The notes beneath the pieces are model-generated. The model was not told the DNA's origin and ran no database searches. It saw only the letters and a program-made list of their open reading frames with translations. A DNA stretch of 12,793 bases, from the NCBI GenBank assembly GCA_022736535.1, contig DZCT01000103.1, positions 1-12,793 on the forward strand, written 5' to 3'. Shown here piece after piece: positions 1 through 5,941 of this stretch. The first letter of the stretch is position 1; each line of letters opens with the position of its first letter. The DNA is from Desulfatirhabdium butyrativorans. GTDB lineage: Bacteria; Desulfobacterota; Desulfobacteria; Desulfobacterales; JAIFKL01. A program made the translations under genes and the position numbers.

Positions 1-27
1 TTCTGTCTCACCTGTTCAGGCTTGATG

Positions 28-204
28 ATGAAATTCGACAAGTCGGGTCGGCTTGACAGAAATCCTGCAAATCCTCTAATCCTTTAATCAGGGTTCAGAC
101 AATGTTTAGCCTTTTCAGCGTGTCAATGAAATTCGACAAGTCGGGTCGGCTTGACAGAAATCCTGCAAATCCTTTAATCAGGTGAATCAGGGTTCAGACA
201 ATGT
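28..204. repeat. Two direct copies of a ~78-bp repeat
   Basis: Copy 1 (28-105) and copy 2 (126-204) share the start ATGAAATTCGACAAGTCGGG and the end GGGTTCAGACAATGT, with small indels in the AATCCT-rich middle. The 20 bp between them is unrelated. An inverted, diverged version of the AATCCT/TTCAGACAATGT part recurs at 12673-12720. I see no gene in 1-273. Confidence 0.85.
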
Positions 205-221
205 GGCGGGGGCGGAGTAGC

Positions 222-251
222 GTAGGGTGGGCAGCAAGCTGCCCACCCTAC
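222..251. repeat. GTAGGGTGGGCAGC palindrome, copy 1
   Basis: This is a perfect inverted repeat with 14-bp arms (222-235 and 238-251) around AA. The same family occurs at 8916-8944 with a different centre and at 12744-12772 with a decayed right end. It lies just upstream of the antitoxin gene and could form a strong hairpin in RNA, but no T-tract follows it. An interspersed repeat is more likely than a dedicated terminator. Confidence 0.85.
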
Positions 252-291
252 AACTGACAGAAAAACAGAAAGGGTGGGTGGAGAGAAGCAA

Positions 292-603
292 ATGAATCAT
301 CCGATTATTGCGGTTTATGAAAAAGGGGTGCTGAAACCATTGATTCCATTGGAATTACCCGAACATACACAGGTACAGATTTACATAAAACAGATGTCCG
401 CCTCCGAACATTCGGAAAACCGCCGCCGGGTAAAAGCGGCATTGATTGCGGCAGGGCTGAGTCTGCCCCTGTCTCAGCAGGAGATTTCCGCCCCTTGTTC
501 CGAACTGTCTCCTGAACGGCGAGAGGAATTAGCCCGTCTCTTTGCGGAGGGGGGACCGCTCTCCGAGCTGATTATCGCCGAGAGAGATGAAAGCCATGCG
601 TAA
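292..603 (+). CDS. DUF104/AF2212-like antitoxin
   Basis: This is a putative antitoxin of a VapBC-like pair, expected to bind and neutralise the PIN-domain nuclease encoded next to it. The first ~32 residues (PIIAVYEKGVLKPL, then LPEHTQVQIYI) match the short beta-rich DUF104 domain of AF2212-type antitoxins. The remaining ~70 residues are charged and probably helical (SPERREELARLFAEGGPLSE), suited to wrapping the toxin. I chose the ATG at 292 because a purine-rich GGAGAGAAG (280-288) precedes it. An in-frame GTG at 274 would add six residues but has a poorer context. The product is 103 aa. Its 3' end overlaps the toxin gene, implying translational coupling. Autoregulation is common in such pairs, but no operator can be singled out here. 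The DUF104 assignment is from motif recognition. Confidence 0.75.
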   Translation: MNHPIIAVYEKGVLKPLIPLELPEHTQVQIYIKQMSASEHSENRRRVKAALIAAGLSLPLSQQEISAPCSELSPERREELARLFAEGGPLSELIIAERDESHA

Positions 604-1060
604 TTATTATGCGGACAGCAGCGTTTTGGTCAAACGGCATGTGAATGAAACCGGTGCAAACTGGTTTCGGATGCTGTGCTGTCCTGCTGCCGGAAATGCG
701 ATAATTACTTCATGGATAAGCATGGTTGAGGTTTATAGCGCATTTAACCGCCGCTTACGGGAATCAGCTCTGAACCCGAATGACTATATACAGATTGCAA
801 ATGATTTTAAGGTAATATGTCTGAATGACTATGAACTGATCGAACTGAATCCGCCGATTGTCGAACGGTCAAAGCTTCTGCTGGAAAACCATCACCTGAG
901 AGCGTATGATGCGGTTCAGTTGGCTACCGCTTTAATCGTCAATGAAACTTTACAACAGGCAGGTCTGATGTTGCTGACATTTCTTACGGCTGATGAACGG
1001 CTTCTGTCGGCTGCACAGAAAGAAAATTTGTCAACAGATAATCCGAACCTTCATTTGTGA
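596..1060 (+). CDS. PIN-domain toxin, VapC-type ribonuclease
   Basis: This is a PIN-fold nuclease, the predicted toxin of the pair, cleaving RNA with Mg2+ or Mn2+. All four acidic positions typical of the fold are present. Numbered from the ATG at 596 they are Asp7 (YADSSVLVKR), Glu45 (SMVEVYSAF), Asp105 (AYDAVQLATA) and Asp133 (LTADERLL), so the enzyme looks intact. Its length of 154 aa is normal for VapC. The start at 596 overlaps the antitoxin stop by 8 bp and has GAGAGA (581-586) at reasonable distance. An in-frame ATG at 587 would add three residues but sits directly on that motif. The gene ends in TGA. The RNA target cannot be told from sequence. Confidence 0.82.
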   Translation: MRNYYADSSVLVKRHVNETGANWFRMLCCPAAGNAIITSWISMVEVYSAFNRRLRESALNPNDYIQIANDFKVICLNDYELIELNPPIVERSKLLLENHHLRAYDAVQLATALIVNETLQQAGLMLLTFLTADERLLSAAQKENLSTDNPNLHL

Positions 1061-1143
1061 AGGAGATTGAAGCGTATAAAATGTCTGAACTGTGATTCGT
1101 CTGATGATTTTGATTGCGCTGATTGACTGGCTGGGCGTGTATC

Positions 1144-1265
1144 ATCTACAAGGATTGTGTATAAGCAGGGATTTTTTGTCCCGGAGGGACTTTCGACAAT
1201 AGCCCGGCAATTTATTGCCGGGTTCGGTGTAAAAAGAATTTGTTGAGTCCCGTAGGAACGACTGA
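1144..1265 (+). repeat. CCGGCAA palindromic element, copy A1
   Basis: The ~120-bp element runs from ATCTACAAGGATTGTGTATA, through a GTCCCGGAGGGAC palindrome, to a hairpin of 8-bp arms CCCGGCAA (1203-1210) and TTGCCGGG (1215-1222) with a TTTA loop. It ends in GAGTCCCGTAGGAACGACTGA. Copy A2 at 3245-3368 has the same orientation and order. Copies B1-B3 are reverse complements of its core. It resembles REP/BIME-type sequences. Confidence 0.85.
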
Positions 1266-1313
1266 AACCGGCATGTTCATACCAATTCGCTGTCAAAAAC
1301 GGTGTTCTCTGTA

Positions 1314-1334
1314 AAACCGCTTTTCAAGCGGTTT
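1314..1334. repeat. 9-bp stem hairpin between element copies
   Basis: The arms AAACCGCTT (1314-1322) and AAGCGGTTT (1326-1334) pair around TTC, and AAGCGGTTTG repeats immediately after. There is no T-tract, so its role is unknown. It could form in RNA reading toward the SLOG gene. Confidence 0.55.
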
Positions 1335-1394
1335 AAGCGGTTTGAAAAATCGCTTTACGGTCTGAAAAGACCGATCTTTGAAAGCGAATCGGTA

Positions 1395-1492
1395 TCAGCC
1401 GTCCCTACGGGACTCGAACTGATTTGTCAATTCCGTTTCCCCGGCAATAAATTGCCAGGCTATTGTCGGGATGTCCCTACGGGACAAAAATC
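1395..1492 (-). repeat. CCGGCAA palindromic element, copy B1 (reverse)
   Basis: This is the reverse-orientation partner of A1. GTCCCTACGGGAC occurs at both ends (about 1401 and 1473), around CCGGCAATAAATTGCCAGGC and a CTATTGTCGGGATG link. With A1 it forms a head-to-head pair upstream of the SLOG gene, mirrored by A2/B2 downstream. Confidence 0.82.
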
Positions 1493-1525
1493 AGATAAAT
1501 CAAACAAATCACAATCCCGTAGAGT

Positions 1526-1533
1526 GGAAGGAG
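1526..1533 (+). promoter_or_regulatory. Ribosome binding site fixing the SLOG start
   Basis: GGAAGGAG lies 8 bp before the ATG at 1542. This strong Shine-Dalgarno match makes 1542 the start rather than the upstream ATG at 1302 in the same frame. Confidence 0.8.
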
Positions 1534-1541
1534 CAATTAAA

Positions 1542-2219
1542 ATGACAAACATAAGCATAGAGAAAATTCCGATTATTGTGGGCATCACAGGGCATCGTGA
1601 TCTGTGCAAAGACGAGATCGGCGTCCTGTCCCAAAAAATACGGGAGGTCTTTCAACTCCTGCGGAAAGCATACCCGGACACGCCCCTGCTGCTGCTCACA
1701 CCGCTGGCAGAGGGTGCAGACCGGCTGGCGGCAAACGTGGCAATAGCGGAAAAGATTGAATACATCGTGCCGCTGCCGCTTCCCCAAGCCGAATATCTCA
1801 AAGACTTTGCCACTCCGGAACTGAAAGCAGAGTTTCACAAACTGCTCGGAATGGCTAAGGATCATTTTGAATTGCCCATATTGGAGGGCAACACAGCAGA
1901 AAATATCGCAGATTACGGACCCCACCGGGATCGTCAGTATGCGTTGGTCGGCGCATACATTGCCCGGCATTGTCACATCCTGATTGCCCTGTGGGACGGG
2001 AAAGAGTTGAACAAAGTGGGCGGAACCTCTCAGGTAGTCAAATTCAGGCTTGAGGGAGATATGAAAGACCTTCCCGATAAATACAAACCCCCGAGAAATC
2101 CGCTGGATTTGCCGGACATCGGTCCCGTATGTCATATCAAAACTTCCCGGCAGTGCGGAGAAAAACCGTTGCTGGAAGCCGGACAGATAACGATTCTGTA
2201 CCCGGAAAAGCCGCCGTAG
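1542..2219 (+). CDS. SLOG-type nucleotide-binding protein, N-terminal half of a split gene
   Basis: This is a 225-residue Rossmann-like domain of the SLOG (SMF/DprA-LOG) superfamily, thought to bind nucleotides or nucleotide-derived ligands. Visible motifs are VGITGHRD (13-20) after the first strand, TPLAEGADRLAA (53-64) as the glycine/acidic loop, DRQYALVGAYIARHCHILIA (130-149) and GGTSQVV (160-166). The start at 1542 has a strong ribosome binding site. The frame ends at TAG (2217-2219), but the same frame stays open through the next 339 codons, which encode a membrane domain. From memory of the family, relatives are single proteins of about 570-620 aa carrying both parts, so this is probably the front half of one gene. 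Whether it is broken, read through or made as two chains cannot be told here. The ligand is unknown. Confidence 0.72.
   Translation: MTNISIEKIPIIVGITGHRDLCKDEIGVLSQKIREVFQLLRKAYPDTPLLLLTPLAEGADRLAANVAIAEKIEYIVPLPLPQAEYLKDFATPELKAEFHKLLGMAKDHFELPILEGNTAENIADYGPHRDRQYALVGAYIARHCHILIALWDGKELNKVGGTSQVVKFRLEGDMKDLPDKYKPPRNPLDLPDIGPVCHIKTSRQCGEKPLLEAGQITILYPEKPP
2217..2219 (+). other. In-frame amber codon splitting the SLOG-membrane gene
   Basis: TAG at codon 226 is followed in the same frame by CAT GAG TTG and a further 338 sense codons. No indel is needed to join the halves, only one base change or readthrough. The ten other full-length genes called here end in TAA or TGA, so TAG is otherwise unused as a stop in this small sample. 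Possible causes are a nonsense mutation, a sequencing error, suppression (including pyrrolysine insertion, known in some anaerobes) or true termination with restart. Confidence 0.8.
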
Positions 2220-2225
2220 CATGAG

Positions 2226-3245
2226 TTGAAATCCCTGCTTTCTGAGAGTCTGAACATGCTCAACACCTTCAATCAGGACGTGGAAGCCCATTCGGAACGC
2301 CTGAGCAAAGAGATTCTTGACTCTCAGGAACATCTTGTGCCAAAAGAAGTTCAGGATCGGCTGAGTGATCCCTTCCGCAAAATGCTGGCAATTTACGGTG
2401 AAGCCAATATCCTTGCCCGCTATTTTCAGACCCGGACACGGACAGCCATGAAGATTATATTTAGTTTGAGCCTGCTGATGGTGCTGTTTTACAGCCTTTA
2501 TTCCAACGCGTGGCAGCATCCGGTTTTTCTCGGCATATATTTTCTCGCATTTATAGGCGCATGTTTGCAGTTCAATCGGGTGGAAAAGCAGGCATATCCG
2601 AGCAAATCTCTGGATTACCGTGCGCTTGCTGAAGGCTTGCGAGTTCAGATATTCTGGCTGCTGGTCGGCTTGGACAATGACGGCGCGGCGGATTTTTATC
2701 TCCGCAAACACCGGGGCGAACTGGACTGGATCCGGCTGGGCATCCGTGCCTTGTGCGTGCATAACTGGGTCAATGACAGACAAAGTATTGCTTTGGTGAA
2801 GCGGCATTGGGTGGAGCATCAGAAAGACTATTTTGAAAAAGCGGCTCCGGAAAATCGGGATAGTTTATCTTCTCAAAGAAGATGGGCAGACTGCCTGTTC
2901 TGTGCGGGTCTTATCATCGCAGGGCAGTTGCTGGGTTTCAATGCTTTTTTTCAAAAGATTCCTGTGCTTCATAATTTCATAATCATTCTGATCGGCTTTT
3001 TGCCTGCATTCGGAGCGGTGCTGCGGGCATATTCCCAAAAACGGGGATACGACGCGCACGCCAAGCAATATGCTTACATGGCGGGCTTGTTCGGGCGGGC
3101 AGACGCGGCTTTGGAGAAATACAAAGGCGACGAAGACCGGGGGCGTGAAGTTTTGCGGGAATTGGGCAAAGCCGCGTTGGAGGAAAACAGCGAATGGGTG
3201 CTGCTGCATCGGGAACGGACGCTGGAGATACCTAAGGGGACGTGA
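2226..3245 (+). CDS. Four-helix membrane domain, C-terminal half of the SLOG gene
   Basis: This continues the SLOG frame six bases after its TAG. The coordinates use a TTG at 2226. An ATG at 2256 is another possible restart, and neither has a convincing ribosome binding site, which favours one original gene of 567 codons. Counting from the TTG, a soluble stretch (about 1-70) leads to two hydrophobic helices near 74-92 and 97-115. A conserved-looking block follows (DYRALAEGLRVQIFW, then LRKHRGELDWIR), then two more helices near 220-240 and 248-268 and a soluble tail with RELGKAALEENSEWVLLHRE. The layout resembles SLATT-like 2TM effector regions that accompany SLOG and SMODS sensors in predicted conflict systems. 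That parallel is inferred from architecture. The TGA stop coincides with the first base of repeat copy A2. Confidence 0.68.
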   Translation: MKSLLSESLNMLNTFNQDVEAHSERLSKEILDSQEHLVPKEVQDRLSDPFRKMLAIYGEANILARYFQTRTRTAMKIIFSLSLLMVLFYSLYSNAWQHPVFLGIYFLAFIGACLQFNRVEKQAYPSKSLDYRALAEGLRVQIFWLLVGLDNDGAADFYLRKHRGELDWIRLGIRALCVHNWVNDRQSIALVKRHWVEHQKDYFEKAAPENRDSLSSQRRWADCLFCAGLIIAGQLLGFNAFFQKIPVLHNFIIILIGFLPAFGAVLRAYSQKRGYDAHAKQYAYMAGLFGRADAALEKYKGDEDRGREVLRELGKAALEENSEWVLLHRERTLEIPKGT

Positions 3246-3368
3246 TCTACAGGGATTGTGTATAAGCATGGATTTTTTTTGTCCCGAAGGGACATCCGGC
3301 AATAGCCCGGCAATTTATTGCCGGGTCCGGTGTAAAAAGGATTTTTTGAGTCCCGTAGGGACGACTGA
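3245..3368 (+). repeat. CCGGCAA palindromic element, copy A2
   Basis: This matches A1 in order and orientation: ATCTACAGGGATTGTGTATA, GTCCCGAAGGGAC, hairpin arms 3306-3313 and 3318-3325, then GAGTCCCGTAGGGACGACTGA. It begins at the last base of the SLOG-gene stop codon. Transcribed, the hairpin could slow RNA degradation or weakly terminate, but no U-tract follows. Confidence 0.85.
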
Positions 3369-3380
3369 GCGGCATCTTCG

Positions 3381-3473
3381 GCCGTCCCTACGGGACTGAC
3401 AAACGGAGGGCGGGGAATTTTTCCCGGCAATGAATTGCCGGGCTATTGTCGGATGTCCCTCCGGGACAAAATC
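3381..3473 (-). repeat. CCGGCAA palindromic element, copy B2 (reverse)
   Basis: This is the reverse partner of A2, with GTCCCTACGGGAC at the left, hairpin arms CCCGGCAA (3423-3430) and TTGCCGGG (3435-3442), and GTCCCTCCGGGACAAAATC at the right. It is closest to B1, so the flanks of the SLOG gene match as A1-B1 and A2-B2. Confidence 0.82.
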
Positions 3474-3483
3474 TTGAACAATT

Positions 3484-3705
3484 TAGCTCCGTAGGAGCGA
3501 CATATTTGTAGCATCTCCGTAGGAGTGAAATATTTTTGTTTGAATATGAAAATTATATTTCGCCTCTACAAATCCGAGCGATCAATCGCCCGGCTAAAAG
3601 CTAAAGCACGCTGAAGCGTGCTGTGTAATCTGCGATGTCGGTTAAACCAGCCTGCTTTAGCTGGCTTGAGAGCCGATCTACAAATATGACGCTCCTACGG
3701 AGCTA
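3484..3705. mobile_element. MITE-like element with 28-bp inverted ends
   Basis: The ends AGCTCCGTAGGAGCGACATA (from 3485) and its reverse complement (to 3704) pair over about 28 bp with one mismatch. A second partial copy of the end, CTCCGTAGGAGTGAAATATT, lies inside near 3515. Two hairpins sit in the middle: 3605-3622 (AGCACGCT, GA, AGCGTGCT) and 3647-3664 (CCAGC and GCTGG arms). There is no coding capacity. The structure fits a small non-autonomous element. No clear target-site duplication is visible. Confidence 0.6.
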
Positions 3706-3747
3706 TTTCCGCAGAGATTGATGAAAATACATCTGTGATTATCCGAA

Positions 3748-3798
3748 CCAGGCAATAAATTGCCGGACTATTACCGGCTGTCCCTCCGGGACAATTTA
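3748..3798 (-). repeat. CCGGCAA palindromic element, partial copy B3
   Basis: This shorter, diverged reverse copy contains AGGCAATAAATTGCCGGACT, then CTATTACCGGCTGTCCCTCCGGGACA. It ends eight bases before the RNase H start codon, so it forms that gene's leader. Confidence 0.72.
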
Positions 3799-3805
3799 GG
3801 CGATC

Positions 3806-4495
3806 ATGGCAAAAAAGAAATACTATGCAGTGGCGCGGGGACATAAACCCGGTATTTATGAGGAATGGTACGGAGAAAACGGTGCGGAAAGTCAGATCAA
3901 TGCGTTTCCCGATGCGCTTTACAAAAGCTTCTCTGAGTGTAACGAAGCTGAAGAGTGGCTGAAGCATCCCACGATTCCGAAACGGAAAACAAAATCGCCG
4001 CCGCCCCCAAAAACTGAAAGCCGCGAACTAACAGCCACGAGCCAACCGCCAACCGCCGACCGCGTCATCATCTACACAGACGGCGGCTGTCTCGGCAACC
4101 CGGGACCGGGCGGTTACGGCATTGTGCTGCTTTACGGAACGCATCGGAAAGAATTATCCGGCAGCGCTCCGCAGACCACCAACAACCGCATGGAAATGAC
4201 CGCCTGCATCGAGGCGTTAAACGCATTGAAGCGCAGATGCGCTGTAACGCTTTACAGTGATTCTTCATATATCGTGAACGGCGTCACAAAAGGCTGGGCA
4301 AAACGATGGCGGGCAAACAACTGGATGCGGAATAAAACCGAAGCGGCGGAAAATGCGGATTTATGGGAGCAGTTGCTTGAATTGTGCGAAAAACATGACG
4401 TGAGCTTTGTCTGGGTAAAGGGACACGCGGGCAATCCTGAAAATGAACGTTGCGACCAGCTTGCAAAACAGGCGGCAGGGAAATTCTGCGGGTGA
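3806..4495 (+). CDS. rnhA: Ribonuclease HI with N-terminal viroplasmin domain
   Basis: This enzyme cleaves the RNA strand of RNA-DNA hybrids, removing primers and R-loops in the cytoplasm. Residues 3-53 (KKKYYAVARGHKPGIYEEW and on) are a viroplasmin/RNase H1 hybrid-binding domain, common in eukaryotic RNase H1 and present in some bacteria. A proline- and lysine-rich linker (about 54-85) leads to the catalytic domain (86-226). The four acidic residues are visible: Asp92 (YTDGGCLGNPGPGGYG), Glu130 (NNRMEMTA), Asp152 (LYSDSSYIVNG) and Asp217 (ERCDQLA). The loop histidine is His207 (VKGHAGNPENE). The 229-aa length fits the two-domain form. The ATG at 3806 is the natural start of the viroplasmin domain, although only a weak TAGG precedes it. 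The gene stands alone between repeats. Confidence 0.93.
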   Translation: MAKKKYYAVARGHKPGIYEEWYGENGAESQINAFPDALYKSFSECNEAEEWLKHPTIPKRKTKSPPPPKTESRELTATSQPPTADRVIIYTDGGCLGNPGPGGYGIVLLYGTHRKELSGSAPQTTNNRMEMTACIEALNALKRRCAVTLYSDSSYIVNGVTKGWAKRWRANNWMRNKTEAAENADLWEQLLELCEKHDVSFVWVKGHAGNPENERCDQLAKQAAGKFCG

Positions 4496-4524
4496 TTTTT
4501 TTGTCACGAATGTACACGAATTTG

Positions 4525-4641
4525 TTCACGAATGAAAGAACACGAATTAATTTGAATAAAAAATTCACAAATAGAAGAACACGAATTAATCTGAATAAAA
4601 AATTCACGAATGGAAGAACACGAATTAATTTGAATAAAAAA
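4525..4641. repeat. Three 39-bp tandem repeats
   Basis: Units at 4525-4563, 4564-4602 and 4603-4641 are identical except at a few positions. The unit begins TTCACGAATGGAAGAACACG and ends GAATAAAAAA. A degenerate start (GTCACGAATGTACACGAATT) lies just before at 4503. Because 39 is a multiple of three, one + frame stays open and reads a 13-residue repeat, but no start signal supports a gene. Confidence 0.92.
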
Positions 4642-4685
4642 AATTGACGTTTTCACACTGAAGATTTAAAAAGGGAGAAGAGATC

Positions 4686-5861
4686 ATGAGAGAAGCAGTC
4701 ATCGTCAGCGCGGCGCGGACGCCGCTGGGAAGTTTTAACGGTTCTTTGGGAAATATCGGCGCCACAAAGCTGGGCGCAATGGTCATCGAAGCGGCAGTTC
4801 AGCGGGCAGGGATCAAAAAAGAAGAGGTGAACGAAGTCATCATGGGACAAGTGCTTCCCTGCGGCTACGGCCAGAACCCTGCAAAACAGGCGGCTGTGCT
4901 TGCCAATATGCCTTGGGAAGCCGAATGTATCACCGTCAACAAGGTCTGCGGATCCGCGTTGAAATCCGTAATGCTGGCGGCTCAGGCGATTCAGTTGGGC
5001 GATGCGGATGTGGTGGTCGCGGGCGGCATGGAGAACATGAGCCTTGCGCCGTATTATTTAGAAAAAGCCCGTAACGGATACCGCATGGGACACGGACAGC
5101 TTTTGGATCACATGATCCATGACGGTCTGTGGGACATTGTGAATGATTTCCACATGGGAATTTCCAATGAACTGTGTTCGGAAAGATACAGTGTCAGCCG
5201 TGAGGATCAGGATCGTTACGCTGCCGAGTCCTACCGCCGCGCGCTTGAAGCCATTCAGACCGGGAAATTCAAAGATGAAATCACGCCGGTGGAAATTCCG
5301 CAACGCAAAGGCGCGGCGGTTGTGTTCGGCAAGGATGAATGTCCGGTACCCACGCCTTATGAGACCCTTGCAAAGATGAAAGGCGCGTTTAAAAAAGACG
5401 GCGTAGGCACAGCCGGAAACGCGTCTATCATCAGCGACGGGGCTGCTGCCGTGGTGGTGATGGCAAAAGAAAAAGCCGAACAGCTCGGCTGCAAAATCAT
5501 GGCAAGCATCGGCGCGCAGGCTTCTTACGGCATTGACATGAAATATGTGTTAGTCGCGCCGATATTGGCAATTCCCAAATGTCTGAAAAAAGAAGGCATT
5601 TCAAAACAGGACGTGGAACTTTACGAGATAAACGAGGCATTCAGCGGTTCTACGGTCGCAATATTGAAGGAATTGGAATTGGACCCGGCAAAGGTGAACG
5701 TAAACGGCGGCGCGGTCGCGCTGGGGCATCCCATCGGCGCAAGCGGCTGCCGGGTGCTGATTACGCTTTTGTATGAAATGATCCGACAGGACAAAAAAAT
5801 CGGACTTGCCTCCCTCTGCCTCGGCGGCGGAGAGGCGGTCGCAATGATTGTGAAGCGATAA
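4686..5861 (+). CDS. Acetyl-CoA acetyltransferase (thiolase)
   Basis: This thiolase joins two acetyl-CoA into acetoacetyl-CoA or, in reverse, performs the final thiolytic step of beta-oxidation. It should be a cytoplasmic tetramer. Its 391 aa is the usual length. The active-site residues fall at canonical positions: Cys88 (NKVCGSALKS) forms the acyl-enzyme, His348 (GGAVALGHPIGASG) activates it, and Cys378 (SLCLGGGEA) is the acid/base. The NEAF motif is at 316-319. GGGAG-like AAGGGAGAAG (4671-4680) gives a strong ribosome binding site 8 bp before the ATG. With the dehydrogenase 80 bp downstream it supplies two consecutive steps of the C4 acyl-CoA pathway. Direction (butyrate oxidation or synthesis) and chain length cannot be fixed from sequence. 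The family could equally be labelled thlA, phaA or atoB. Confidence 0.94.
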   Translation: MREAVIVSAARTPLGSFNGSLGNIGATKLGAMVIEAAVQRAGIKKEEVNEVIMGQVLPCGYGQNPAKQAAVLANMPWEAECITVNKVCGSALKSVMLAAQAIQLGDADVVVAGGMENMSLAPYYLEKARNGYRMGHGQLLDHMIHDGLWDIVNDFHMGISNELCSERYSVSREDQDRYAAESYRRALEAIQTGKFKDEITPVEIPQRKGAAVVFGKDECPVPTPYETLAKMKGAFKKDGVGTAGNASIISDGAAAVVVMAKEKAEQLGCKIMASIGAQASYGIDMKYVLVAPILAIPKCLKKEGISKQDVELYEINEAFSGSTVAILKELELDPAKVNVNGGAVALGHPIGASGCRVLITLLYEMIRQDKKIGLASLCLGGGEAVAMIVKR

Positions 5862-5941
5862 AAAAGGGTCAGAGGTCAGAGGTTCGGGGTGAGAGGATTT
5901 GCTATCGGACAATGACTACTGACAGAAAAAGGAGATAATTG

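Larger units (their letters stand above)
1061..1541. other. Repeat-filled intergenic region before the SLOG gene
   Basis: No gene is supported in these ~480 bp. From left to right there is a GATTCGTCTGATGATTTTGATT-type repeat (about 1082-1130), a + oriented copy of the CCGGCAA element (1144-1265), a small hairpin (1314-1334) and a reverse oriented copy of the element (1395-1492). The ribosome binding site of the SLOG gene comes last. An open frame starting at 1302 runs through the second element into the SLOG gene, but that part is repeat-derived. Confidence 0.75.

Noticed and set aside
28..204. CRISPR-like array
   Set aside because: There are only two copies of ~78 bp with a 20-bp gap and indels inside the repeat, which is unlike CRISPR repeat and spacer sizes.
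1302..1541. 80-codon N-terminal extension of the SLOG gene
   Set aside because: It translates through repeat copy B1 and a hairpin, has no family similarity I recognise, and the strong GGAAGGAG site fixes the start at 1542.
1509..2819. 436-aa open frame on the minus strand
   Set aside because: It lies opposite the SLOG-membrane gene, whose + strand product has clear motifs. The minus frame has no recognisable domain, so it is a shadow.
4450..4647. 65-aa frame with three 13-residue repeats
   Set aside because: The frame is open only because the DNA repeat is 39 bp. It overlaps the end of the RNase H gene and has no start signal.
4644..4672. TTGACG and TAAAAA as a sigma-70 promoter for the thiolase
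   Set aside because: Spacing is good, but transcription would begin around 4679, inside or after the ribosome binding site, so it cannot serve the ATG at 4686 normally.
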